This document shows positions 52,009 to 60,942 of a stretch of DNA of 64,000 nt, piece by piece. The notes below the pieces were generated by a model, which was not told the DNA's origin, did not search any database, and worked only from the letters and a program-made list of their open reading frames with translations. The stretch's first letter is position 1. Each line of letters starts with the position of its first letter. Source of the DNA: Autumnicola patrickiae (lineage in GTDB: Bacteria > Bacteroidota > Bacteroidia > Flavobacteriales > Flavobacteriaceae); assembly GCF_031846525.1 (NCBI RefSeq), contig NZ_JAVRHM010000021.1, positions 1-64,000 of the forward strand, in the 5' to 3' direction. The position numbers and the translations under genes were made by a program.

Positions 52009-53121
52009 ATGAGATGTATCATTCTTATTATAAGCCTTTTAGCTTTTAATATACTTTCCGCTCAGGCTTGGAAACACAAATCTAGTGAAAACGCATTTGA
52101 CGGAAAATACAGAATTGCAAGTGTAACGGGTACTGGTAATGATTATCCGTATCATAAACCCACACTCGTAATAAATTTGGTAAAAGAAAATTTATTAAAT
52201 TTTTACATTGCAGATGCAGGTTATTATCAGTCCGTCTATGATATCGAAATCTTCTGGGTATTTGACAATGAACCTAATTTAATGTATTTAAGCCGTAATT
52301 TATCTAAATCGCCTGATGGTAAAATCATTTTTTTGGATGATTTTAAAAACACCAACACTGGAGAATATTTTCATAAACTGGAATTTATAGAAAAATTAAA
52401 ATCTGCCAATAAAGTCGATGTGAGAATTAAGAATAGATTTGGCAAAAATGATATTGTATTTCCCTTAAGTGGAAGTACTCAATCTATAAATTTTGTTATT
52501 TCAAAGGAATTTAAAAACAAGGAAATTGCCGAGCAGGAAAAAATAAGAGAAATCGCTGAACAAGAAATCCAAAAAGCTATAGAAGAAAGAAAGAAAATCT
52601 TAATGATGTTTCCATATGATTTGCTTGGCGAGCCCAGTTCAAAAATGCTTGAGAAAATAGATGAATACTCTGAACTATACGATTTTGAGTTAAGCGATAT
52701 AGATAGCTTGAACTTAAAACCTGATAAATTATTAGACCAATATGTCAAACTAAATTTGTTCGATAAAAACAACAATATCATAAAATCAATTAGTTTCCGA
52801 GATGTTGTACCTGACGATTTTAGAAAGAATTTAGTGAAAAAAGAAGAGGATTTTGATAAAAAGACTATTAATACATTACTTCAAGATTATGATTTAACTG
52901 ACAAGGAAAAGGAGTTTTTAAAAAAAGAAATAGCTAATCCAGCAGGTTATACAGATTTTGAAATAAAAGACTTAGATAGTATTCACATTGATTTCAGTCA
53001 AACTGGTAACAGAAGATTATTTAAAAAAATAGATTTTCTCAATAAAGCAAATTCAGTAATTTATTCTGTGCCATCTGTAATGATACAAATCTATGCTACA
53101 TCAACCGCATCCGAAGAGTAA
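52009..53121 (+). CDS. Exported protein of unknown function
   Basis: A 370-residue protein with signal peptide (IILIISLLAFNILSAQ), an N-terminal beta domain (about 20-165), a coiled coil (EFKNKEIAEQEKIREIAEQEIQKAIEERKK, about 163-195) and a C-terminal region with two similar units (DEYSELYDFELSDIDSLNLK and ANPAGYTDFEIKDLDSIHID). It is bounded by GTTGGCTTTA (51967) and TAAAGCCAAT (53144), 9 of 10 bases complementary. No family recognised. Confidence 0.65.
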   Translation: MRCIILIISLLAFNILSAQAWKHKSSENAFDGKYRIASVTGTGNDYPYHKPTLVINLVKENLLNFYIADAGYYQSVYDIEIFWVFDNEPNLMYLSRNLSKSPDGKIIFLDDFKNTNTGEYFHKLEFIEKLKSANKVDVRIKNRFGKNDIVFPLSGSTQSINFVISKEFKNKEIAEQEKIREIAEQEIQKAIEERKKILMMFPYDLLGEPSSKMLEKIDEYSELYDFELSDIDSLNLKPDKLLDQYVKLNLFDKNNNIIKSISFRDVVPDDFRKNLVKKEEDFDKKTINTLLQDYDLTDKEKEFLKKEIANPAGYTDFEIKDLDSIHIDFSQTGNRRLFKKIDFLNKANSVIYSVPSVMIQIYATSTASEE

Positions 53122-53143
53122 AAACGATAAGTCCATATAGTAC

Positions 53144-53153
53144 TAAAGCCAAT
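53144..53153 (+). repeat. Terminal inverted core of the last cassette unit
   Basis: TAAAGCCAAT pairs with GTTGGCTTTA at 51967-51976. No attC-like 3' half follows; the array ends here and relaxase-operon genes begin. Confidence 0.45.
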
Positions 53154-53212
53154 TGTAAGCTTCCCTTAAAACCAAACTGTTTAAAAGTAGAATAATGAGG
53201 AAATAGAGAATT

Positions 53213-54052
53213 TTAAAGCTCTAAATCATGATCTCTTTGAATGCTCCTGGGAATCTGTTTATTTATACTTAATTGTATACTGCTTTCCACCCTTGCTGAA
53301 TCAATACTCATTGTATTAAAAGCTCTCATAGCGGAAGCAGGATCATTTACAGATCTTTCATACCGTGCCAGTTTCAAATGAGTATAGGGACTAAAATTAT
53401 AATGCACTTTATCCATTATTTCCTTCATGGAATAATTATCATTGGTATATCCCTGGATTTTCTGGGCCAGTCGGTTCATATCCCGATCACTTGGATTGCG
53501 ATTATTAGCTGTCACTAAAGCGTGGACATGCGTTATATTAATCTCAGCTTTTTCCCTTAGATAAGTAGCCAAATGAGCAACCGTTTCACCGGTAGTTATA
53601 ACATCAGCCACCAGAACTAAATCTTTATACTTAATCAGCATTTTAAAATCTTCGTACTTCCCCTGGCTTTTAAAATTATAAGAAAAATCATTCATTGAAC
53701 GACGTTCTATATTATAAGTAGACCTGGAGCTTTCCTTTTGATTATAAAGAATAAAATCATTGAGATCCAAAGAAGGTTTATTGTACTTTTCAGAAAGAGT
53801 CTGAGCATATAATTTTGGGAGAATATTTTTAAATTCCTTCGACTCATTATAAGGTACACAAACAAATATTGTATTATCGTTTACGATTTTGTCTAAAGAC
53901 TTATAATGTTCTTTTGTGACAAATTTATTTAGGACCTCCATTGCTTGTTTGGAGGTGAAATCACCCTTTTTCAGATCTTCTTTATAATTATTAAACTCTT
54001 TTAATGAAGTGTCGTAGGGATTTGCTTGATATGAGAGTTTATGTATTTCCAT
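53213..54052 (-). CDS. Phosphoribosyltransferase-fold protein of the relaxase operon
   Basis: A 279-residue protein with a PRPP-loop motif in LVLVADVITTGETVAHLATYL (about residues 145-165), preceded by the hood and core strands (NTIFVCVPYNESKEF near residue 65). The C-terminal region (YTHLKLARYERSVNDPASAMRAFN) is not recognised. PRTases usually move purine or pyrimidine bases to PRPP, but with two acidic residues around the loop changed to AD-V, a catalytic or binding role is open. It is the last gene of the XRE/coupling-protein/relaxase set and overlaps the XRE gene by 1 bp. Confidence 0.72.
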   Translation of the reverse strand: MEIHKLSYQANPYDTSLKEFNNYKEDLKKGDFTSKQAMEVLNKFVTKEHYKSLDKIVNDNTIFVCVPYNESKEFKNILPKLYAQTLSEKYNKPSLDLNDFILYNQKESSRSTYNIERRSMNDFSYNFKSQGKYEDFKMLIKYKDLVLVADVITTGETVAHLATYLREKAEINITHVHALVTANNRNPSDRDMNRLAQKIQGYTNDNYSMKEIMDKVHYNFSPYTHLKLARYERSVNDPASAMRAFNTMSIDSARVESSIQLSINKQIPRSIQRDHDLEL

Positions 54053-54753
54053 TAACCAAGATCAAAATCAATTGCTTCTACATCTAAATTTATAGATACT
54101 CGAAGTTTAATTATTTCAGAGGGACGGTTCTCTACCATCTTTTTAAGTACATCAAAAGTTGATAGGTAATAACTCAGAGGCATTGGAATAAAAGATTTGG
54201 TTTCATTACAGTATTTCCAATGATTGTGACGTTGCATATTCATTATAAAAGCATCAAACTTTTTATATTGACTATTTTTTATTTTAAAATTTTCTCTAAA
54301 ATTTGCGATCACTGCTTGTTGTAGATCTTCTCTGTGTTCCGTCTTTAATTCAAAATCAGAAAAAATATCCAATTCCGGGGAACCAAAGATGATAAAGTCT
54401 TCTTCCTGGTAGTATATTATATGGATTTCCGCACTTATTACTTCATTGTTAGCCATTTTTTTAATTTTATTATAGCTGGTTACAATAGAAAGTTCATTTA
54501 AGCTTTTGATTTTATCATTTGATACTTTGTGATATTGAAATAACTGCCCTGGTTGGCAATTAAATTTATCACACATTGCTGCGATCATATCAAAAGTTAG
54601 ACTATTACTTTTCCCATTTTTAATATTCCCTGCCTGTTGGTAACTCTTATCAAATAAATCTGCGATCTCCTGCAATTTAATGCGGTTACGCTTCATATAA
54701 TCTTCAAGAGTAAAATAAATCACCCCGTGATCTGTCTCAATTTTAACTGCCAT
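54052..54753 (-). CDS. XRE-type transcriptional regulator
   Basis: A 233-residue protein with an N-terminal HTH (RIKLQEIADLFDKSYQQAGNIKNGKSNSLTFDMIAAMCDKF, about 18-60), then an uncharacterised C-terminal domain (about 95-233). Overlaps the PRTase gene by 1 bp (TAATG) and follows the coupling-protein gene by 17 bp. Probable regulator of the mobilisation or transfer genes; the twin palindromes at 30460-30503 are a candidate target. Confidence 0.78.
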   Translation of the reverse strand: MAVKIETDHGVIYFTLEDYMKRNRIKLQEIADLFDKSYQQAGNIKNGKSNSLTFDMIAAMCDKFNCQPGQLFQYHKVSNDKIKSLNELSIVTSYNKIKKMANNEVISAEIHIIYYQEEDFIIFGSPELDIFSDFELKTEHREDLQQAVIANFRENFKIKNSQYKKFDAFIMNMQRHNHWKYCNETKSFIPMPLSYYLSTFDVLKKMVENRPSEIIKLRVSINLDVEAIDFDLG

Positions 54754-54770
54754 TGTTACTTAATAATTTG

Positions 54771-56777
54771 CTAAATTTTGGATTTTTCTAAAGGGCTGAA
54801 AATATTTCTATACCTATCATCTGTACTATATTTTTCATATAGATCATTAATTAGTTGATTTGAATCATAACTTATTTTATCGAAATTTAAGTTCACTTTT
54901 TCTTCACTTACATTTGGATTAACCACAGGCAGCTCTTCCATTCTACGATCAAACTTCTCCAATTTCTTATGATCGTTAATAATATGGCTATGAAATCTCT
55001 TTAGTTCAATGGCTTGGTCTGGATTATCTGCAACGACTCCCACTACTTCCCCGGAAGAGAGATTGTTTATAGTAGATACCGGAACAGCATAATCCATTTG
55101 AACACTTTGATTTTTTGTTGGTCCATCTTGCCCCATATTTACGGAATCCCGGACCATTTTTATTTTTCCTAATCTTTCAGATAAATCCTTGGCCATCTTT
55201 CCACTTAAAGAACCCGAAATAATATTCGGAGTTATATTAAATATAATTTCAGAGTCAATCCTCCCCAGATTTTTTTCATTTTGGGAAGCATCTTGTAAAC
55301 CTAAAATAGTAGCAATCTTGTTGCTTCTTGCCGTAGCAATTTGATTAGCTACATTTTCAAAATAAACAGTAGGAAATTCATCGAAGACCGTTGCGCATTT
55401 AAGTTGTCCTTTTCGATTAATAAGTCTGGAAGTTTTTTCGATGATAAGAGAAATCGGGGCCGAATATACATGATTTTTTTGATCATTATTTGCAAGACAT
55501 AAAATCTTGGGATCTTCCGGATTATTTAAGTGTAACGAAAAATCATTACCGGTCATAATCCAATACACATTCGGTGATGCCAATTTCGCCATCTTTTGCT
55601 TTAAGGTGGCCATCATGTTGTTAAGTAGCTTAGAGTTATCCTCAAGCATAGCAGTATAAAGTACGCTAGCATATTTTGAGGCCTGGCTATCACACATTAG
55701 CACTGGAATATACTTTCGATGGTCGCCCATTAAAAATTCCAACGCATGCGGGAAGGTACAATATTTTCCATTATTTTCTTTCTTCAGGAGCCAAATAATA
55801 CTTGCTAAAGCGTTAATAGCACCGTCTTCCCAAAAGGGATCTTGTTTAGTAGTGCCTTTAATGGACATTCCGTAATATACGCTCTTAGATGCCTGATAGG
55901 CATCGGAAATATCTTTTATAGATTCAGGTAATAAGGGATTTACACGATGTGATTTTTCAAGGTCGTCAAAATTTATACAGTAAAAAGTTGGTTGAATTTT
56001 AAGTTTGGGATAAGCTTCCCTTAAAAGGTTATAAGTGAGCTTTGAGAGATCTGGGTATTTAAAATCATAGACCAACATCGTAAAATTTTTATTGATCAGT
56101 TGAGATATAATATGCCTTATAACAAAATAAGTTTTACCAGAACCTGGGGAACCGGTTACCAGTAAACCACGATATAAGTTTACGAAATTGATCCAGCTCT
56201 TAAACTGTCGTTTATTGAAATTGTATTTTGCCGGTAGATTAACGGATGATTCATTTACTAATTTTCTTCTTTCCTGAGGAAAGGTCTCCTGGCCTTTATT
56301 GAAAATATCCTCTTTAAGATCAGATTTAAAGTACCTGAAAATTTTGCCCATCCCATCATTAAAGAGGATTAAACCAGTAAAGGAAATGAGGACATAAAAA
56401 GAATATCCTGCAACCATGGAGAGCTCCAGGTATAATATTAAACTAGAGGCAAAAAAAATAATTATCCCTAAAACCAAATTACGAATAGCTGCATTTAAAT
56501 TGATGTCCTTGTTTTTATAAACTTTTACCATACTAAAGGTGATAAGGCTTATCACCACAATTATTGCCTTGGTAATAAAATGGTTTGAAAAGAACAGACT
56601 ACTGGCAATAGGCATCATTATTTTTTCCAGGTAAGGATGCGTAAGCCCAAAATAATCGAAATATCCATACCCAAATAAATAGAAGTGCAAGGCTACAAAA
56701 AGAAAAAGCATCCCGTTGGCAATCAAATAACTATTGTAAAAATAGTCCTCCTGTTTGTGTTTATTAGTATGTATCAT
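54771..56777 (-). CDS. Type IV coupling protein (VirD4/TraG-like ATPase)
   Basis: A 668-residue ATPase. Four hydrophobic segments near residues 20-140 anchor it; Walker A is GSPGSGKT (209-216) and the Walker B-like stretch is ATVFDEFPTVYFEN. Later motifs ATARSNKIATILGLQDASQNEKN and IISGSLSGKMAKDLSERLG fit VirD4-type proteins. It recruits the relaxase-DNA complex to the channel. The gene starts 4 bp after the relaxase stop. Confidence 0.92.
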   Translation of the reverse strand: MIHTNKHKQEDYFYNSYLIANGMLFLFVALHFYLFGYGYFDYFGLTHPYLEKIMMPIASSLFFSNHFITKAIIVVISLITFSMVKVYKNKDINLNAAIRNLVLGIIIFFASSLILYLELSMVAGYSFYVLISFTGLILFNDGMGKIFRYFKSDLKEDIFNKGQETFPQERRKLVNESSVNLPAKYNFNKRQFKSWINFVNLYRGLLVTGSPGSGKTYFVIRHIISQLINKNFTMLVYDFKYPDLSKLTYNLLREAYPKLKIQPTFYCINFDDLEKSHRVNPLLPESIKDISDAYQASKSVYYGMSIKGTTKQDPFWEDGAINALASIIWLLKKENNGKYCTFPHALEFLMGDHRKYIPVLMCDSQASKYASVLYTAMLEDNSKLLNNMMATLKQKMAKLASPNVYWIMTGNDFSLHLNNPEDPKILCLANNDQKNHVYSAPISLIIEKTSRLINRKGQLKCATVFDEFPTVYFENVANQIATARSNKIATILGLQDASQNEKNLGRIDSEIIFNITPNIISGSLSGKMAKDLSERLGKIKMVRDSVNMGQDGPTKNQSVQMDYAVPVSTINNLSSGEVVGVVADNPDQAIELKRFHSHIINDHKKLEKFDRRMEELPVVNPNVSEEKVNLNFDKISYDSNQLINDLYEKYSTDDRYRNIFSPLEKSKI

Positions 56778-56781
56778 AATC

Positions 56782-59151
56782 CTATCTTTCTAAGTCATCA
56801 TAAAATCTCTTTAGTAGTTTCCTGCGCCTTCGCTCTTCCTCGTCATCATTTGAAATACGTAAGCCTCCACCGGAAGACTCTATACTCGGATGATTAGAGA
56901 TACTTACCTGATTGTCTAAACTTTTCTCTGGGATGTGATTATTTCCAATTTCCGGATCTTTACAGCTTTCAATTTCAGCGTATAGAACTTCTCTAACCTG
57001 GTTCAAATTAATCTCTGCAGAGCTATCTTGATTAGCATAAATTTCTTCTACCTTCCCTGCAATCTCATTGGCCATCCCTTTATTCTGTTTGGAAATTTGG
57101 GAGTATATATTCTCAAGTTTATAAGCATTTTCTTGATGTGAATGAATCGGGGCCATTTTAATTTCATTAAGCTGGGACATCAAGCGATATTTTAAATTAT
57201 AATTTTCGTATCGTTGAGAAACCCTTTTAAAAATCTCCTGGTCATAAATGGATTTAGTTATGCCTTCTTCATTAAGCCACTTTTTTAATTCATTACCCAC
57301 CGGTATAGAAAATCTTTTCTCATTATTGTAAAATCTGGCCACATAGTTCCACTCTCCATTTTTTTCTGAAGTCGGTTCCACCACCAGGCCGTGATTTAGT
57401 AAATCCTTATAATTGGTTATTTGCCCATTTTCTAATTGGTTTTTCACTAGGTTTAAATAATGCTTGTTATAGTTGGTCTCAATAAATTCGCGGTCAGCAT
57501 CATTTAATATTCTTTTTAAATTAGAAGATCTATATAATGAAAAATTGATATTCTTAGGGATATCATTGTGCTTGTAGGGACGATTGGCTAAAAATTTAAT
57601 TAATTGTTTTTCCCCTTTTGACAGCTCTCCCTTTATGACATCTGCAGAACCAAAACTGGGTTCAAGAACCTTGGCAGCAGATTTTTGAAGCACCATCCCT
57701 ACATTAGGGTCTTTTAGATGGTGGAAAATTGTCCTCCCCTCTTCTTTTTTAATAGCAATATCAAAAGATCTAAAGATTGCTTCTTTATCGCTTATATTAA
57801 GTGCTCTATTATCTTTTAAATATCGAACAAGAGGAACCGCATAATTGTTGAATTTGGCGAGATCCTTTTTATATAATTTTTCAAAATTGGTATGTTTATA
57901 CTGAATGAAATTATCCAGACTGCTTTCTAGATTTTTACTACTAAACCGGCCCTCCTTGGTTTCAAAACGATTTAAAAATTCGTTCCGGTCCAAATATTTT
58001 ATAAATGTACTTTCAAAGGAATATTCACTTTTCCTAAATTGTTCTCTCCAGAGTTCGGATAATGAACGGCTTAGCTGTTTTGCTTCAGAATAGCTCAGGG
58101 TAGTATCACCAAACTTCTTGTATAGATCAGAAGCATTTAATTTAAATTCCTTGGAGTTATAGAGAGCTCCACTTTGTTTGTGGTGATAATCAATACTAGA
58201 TATCATCCCTGCAGTAGTATAGTTGTAAGAAACTCCTATACCCTCTTTCTCTAATTTTTCTCGAAATGACTTTTCAGTAAATTTTAAGTGCTCATAAAAC
58301 TGTTTATTTACAGCCTTAGCTATAGCGCCAAAATATTTATCCTTAACCATTTTATTGTTGGAAAAGTCTTTTTCCAGGTTGGTAAAAGTTGGTTTATTAA
58401 AAAATCTACTGGCTTTTATTCCTTGACCTACCTGGTTTCCGTAATCATCAGAAAATCCATAAACAAGACCGTTATTTTCTCTTTGCGGAGTTCCCTTCTG
58501 GCCCCTATCCAGAACTACTCCGTGACGTAATAAAGTCCTAGAGTATTCTTCAATGGAAGTAGGTTTATAAACTTCCCGGACTTTTAAAATCGTACTGTTT
58601 AAACTGGCCTTTGTTAAATCTCTTCCATAAGAAATTCTATCAACGTTCTCCAGGATCTTATCTACCTCCTTCTTCTGGTCGTCAGCAATTGTTAGATCAT
58701 ATTTAATCTCTAAGGCTCTTCGGGCATCCTCACTATGCTCGTTAACTTGTCTGTAAATATCAATTCGATTTCCATCAGAATTGATATTGGTAGTAACGAC
58801 ATGCAAATGTGGATGGGCTGCGTCGAAGTGCTCATATACTAAATAGGGTTGGTCTTTTAAACCTATGCTCTCCATATATTCTGAGACCACATTCTGTTTT
58901 GTTTCTTCGGATAGTTTTGGTAAATCTTCATTAGCAAAATTTACAGAAAAATGGTAGGCATTTTTCTTTGTTCTTACATTAAGGTCAATAAAATTTTTAA
59001 AGTGATCATACTTATCTTTAAAGCTCATTTTAGAATCTTCATATGGGAAATTACGAGAGAACTGGAAGCTAGCCTTCCCCTCCTTTACTTTGTCTTCATT
59101 GTAAGAAAGCAATCCGTAAATACTTGATCCATATGTGAGCTTAGTAACCAC
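56782..59151 (-). CDS. MOBP-type relaxase
   Basis: A 789-residue protein. The N-terminal relaxase domain has a motif I-like GSSIYGLLSYNEDKV (candidate nucleophile tyrosine 17 or 12), motif III histidines in HPHLHVVTT (113-119) and NSDGNRIDIYRQ after it, as in Bacteroidetes MobB-type relaxases. The long C-terminal part is helical and not recognised. It nicks oriT and stays attached to the transferred strand. It begins directly after the MobC-like gene. Confidence 0.92.
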   Translation of the reverse strand: MVTKLTYGSSIYGLLSYNEDKVKEGKASFQFSRNFPYEDSKMSFKDKYDHFKNFIDLNVRTKKNAYHFSVNFANEDLPKLSEETKQNVVSEYMESIGLKDQPYLVYEHFDAAHPHLHVVTTNINSDGNRIDIYRQVNEHSEDARRALEIKYDLTIADDQKKEVDKILENVDRISYGRDLTKASLNSTILKVREVYKPTSIEEYSRTLLRHGVVLDRGQKGTPQRENNGLVYGFSDDYGNQVGQGIKASRFFNKPTFTNLEKDFSNNKMVKDKYFGAIAKAVNKQFYEHLKFTEKSFREKLEKEGIGVSYNYTTAGMISSIDYHHKQSGALYNSKEFKLNASDLYKKFGDTTLSYSEAKQLSRSLSELWREQFRKSEYSFESTFIKYLDRNEFLNRFETKEGRFSSKNLESSLDNFIQYKHTNFEKLYKKDLAKFNNYAVPLVRYLKDNRALNISDKEAIFRSFDIAIKKEEGRTIFHHLKDPNVGMVLQKSAAKVLEPSFGSADVIKGELSKGEKQLIKFLANRPYKHNDIPKNINFSLYRSSNLKRILNDADREFIETNYNKHYLNLVKNQLENGQITNYKDLLNHGLVVEPTSEKNGEWNYVARFYNNEKRFSIPVGNELKKWLNEEGITKSIYDQEIFKRVSQRYENYNLKYRLMSQLNEIKMAPIHSHQENAYKLENIYSQISKQNKGMANEIAGKVEEIYANQDSSAEINLNQVREVLYAEIESCKDPEIGNNHIPEKSLDNQVSISNHPSIESSGGGLRISNDDEEERRRRKLLKRFYDDLER

Positions 59152-59556
59152 TTATTTAATGAATTTAGTAATATTAGAAATTACTGTTTTTTGCTTTTCA
59201 AGTTGCTCAGAAAGTTCATTTAGATGCTTTGGAAGTTGAAAAGCTTGATTGGCCAAAGCCCCTTTTTTTTGCTCTGCATGAATAATTTTTGTTATCTGAT
59301 TTATATTATTTCCAATCATATTTAACTCACTCCGGATAATAGATAATTTGGCGGTAATCTTCTTTTTTTCCAAATCAACAACGGTTGTTCGGACCGTATT
59401 CCCAAGAACACAGGCTCTGATAAAATCACTGTTATTTTCGACCTGGTATTTCTTTTTCCTTTCTTCAAATGTCCTAAATTCTTCATCGCTCAACCGGGCG
59501 TAAATTCTTTTTCCTTTCGTAATCTCTGTTTTATTTTCCTTCATTTCAGATTCCAA
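59152..59556 (-). CDS. MobC-like relaxosome accessory protein
   Basis: A 134-residue basic protein with a ribbon-helix-helix-like start (KRIYARLSDEEFRTFEERKKKY) and the C-terminal helix (LNMIGNNINQITKIIHAEQKKG) characteristic of MobC-like proteins, which melt or bend oriT for the relaxase. The stop is adjacent to the relaxase start; the probable oriT lies just upstream (59560-59626). Confidence 0.88.
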   Translation of the reverse strand: MESEMKENKTEITKGKRIYARLSDEEFRTFEERKKKYQVENNSDFIRACVLGNTVRTTVVDLEKKKITAKLSIIRSELNMIGNNINQITKIIHAEQKKGALANQAFQLPKHLNELSEQLEKQKTVISNITKFIK

Positions 59557-59559
59557 TTA

Positions 59560-59626
59560 ACGCATCCTTGCGGATGGACCACTGCAGGTGCAAGATTGTT
59601 TTGTCCGACAAAACATTATCTTGCTA
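59560..59626. other. Candidate origin of transfer (oriT)
   Basis: Upstream of the mobC-like gene are an inverted repeat CATCC/GGATG (59563-59576) and a longer one: GCAAGAT (59590-59596), GTTTTGTC (59598-59605), GACAAAAC (59607-59614), ATCTTGC (59618-59624), nearly perfect over 35 bp. Position next to relaxase genes and the structure fit an oriT. The nic site was not identified. The remainder of the 348-bp gap (59627-59876) is AT-rich without recognised features. Confidence 0.55.
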
Positions 59627-59876
59627 TTTTCCTTCGAAATTCTAATTTAACTAAATTTCCTGAAATATTTCCAAAAAAGGTTTCTTAAATCGTTTTCTAA
59701 CAAAAGCAGAGTTTTGATCTCAATAGGATTGAAAATTTTTAGAGATTAAATTTTGGAAATGAAGGAAATCAATCCTTTAGGATATACTAAAATGAGTTGA
59801 AAATTTTTTCGATATTTAATCCTTTTATATTAGTAAAGACATATCGGAAATAAATATAACTGTACATTTATTTGCA

Positions 59877-59886
59877 TGATGTGTGC
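59877..59886 (+). repeat. 5' inverted core of a cassette-like unit
   Basis: TGATGTGTGC is the exact inverse of GCACACATCA at 60529-60538, enclosing the gene at 59905, in the manner of the units at 43591-53153. The preceding ACTGTACATTTATTTGCATGA resembles the 3' half of the attC-like elements. Confidence 0.45.
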
Positions 59887-59904
59887 AACATTAAATAATG
59901 CTTC

Positions 59905-60522
59905 ATGATTTTACATTTAAAAGAATACGTAGATAGATTAAAAAATTTTAGCCAAAAGCTAGATAATTTCAGCATTTTGACTGAACAACCGTGGGTAACA
60001 AACTTTGGTAGCGAAACGGACAGGTGCATTTATATTTTTAGACAAAAAGAAAATCAATTATTGATTTCAACGAATGGGAAAGTTAAAAAAGGAAATTGGG
60101 ATTATTTACCATCATTGAACAGCCTCTTAATTGAACATGATGACGAAACAATTCTTTTCAGTCAGGGTTTTTTCGATAATTCAATAATGATATTGAGAAG
60201 AGATGGAACAGATGATTATCAATTATTCGTTAATGAAAATAAAATTGAAAGTACCATTGAAAAATTATTACAAAAAACTGAACAAGATTATCTTTCCAAA
60301 AACGGAATTAAAACAGATGGAACTGTTAGACAATTAAGTGAGAAAATTGTCAATTTCCTGGCAAAATGCGGGGAAGTGAAAATTCATACGAGAAAAGTGC
60401 AAGGTTATGAGATTGGAGATAAGATTTTAATCAACGGCAATATACCGTGTGATGGTAAAATTGAATTAAGTGATAAGGAGTATGTAGTTGTAGAAAATGG
60501 TTTAATAGAATATATAAGTTAA
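59905..60522 (+). CDS. Unknown cassette-like protein
   Basis: A 205-residue soluble protein with an N-terminal helix followed by beta strands (RCIYIFRQKENQLLISTNGKVKKGNWDYLPSLNSLLI) and two C-terminal beta segments (KVQGYEIGDKILINGNIPCDGKIEL). It is bounded by a 10-bp inverted pair, so it is probably another mobile cassette. No function can be assigned. Confidence 0.65.
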   Translation: MILHLKEYVDRLKNFSQKLDNFSILTEQPWVTNFGSETDRCIYIFRQKENQLLISTNGKVKKGNWDYLPSLNSLLIEHDDETILFSQGFFDNSIMILRRDGTDDYQLFVNENKIESTIEKLLQKTEQDYLSKNGIKTDGTVRQLSEKIVNFLAKCGEVKIHTRKVQGYEIGDKILINGNIPCDGKIELSDKEYVVVENGLIEYIS

Positions 60523-60648
60523 AATGCAGCACACATCAAAGTAACCGTTGCACAAACTATTGATTTTTAAATTCCCGATACCAATAAGTTGCTTTAAGCA
60601 AACTCAAAATGGTAAAATCTAACTATCATTGGTTTCTGAATTGAAGTG

Positions 60649-60682
60649 ATACCCAATTTTTCTGAGAGGCTGGGTATTTTTC
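60649..60682 (+). terminator. Rho-independent terminator after the cassette-like gene
   Basis: ATACCCA, a 15-base loop, TGGGTAT, then TTTTT. The rest of 60523-60942 is AT-rich intergenic sequence with nothing else recognised. Confidence 0.7.
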
Positions 60683-60942
60683 TAGATTATATAGCCACTC
60701 TTATCAATTTTTTACGACAATTTATTACATAAAATGCTTATTTAATTAGGTTTAAATGACAAAATTTGAAGAATATTGTGACATATTATAAGCTATAATT
60801 TATGTAATTAAAAATTTATGTTTTTCTTAAAACTTTTATTTTCAAGAACTTACACGTATAATAATTGATCTTTAAAAATTAAGAAGGCCAAATAATAGGT
60901 AAAAAATAAAATTTATAAGGGCAGTGTGACAAAAATATAATT

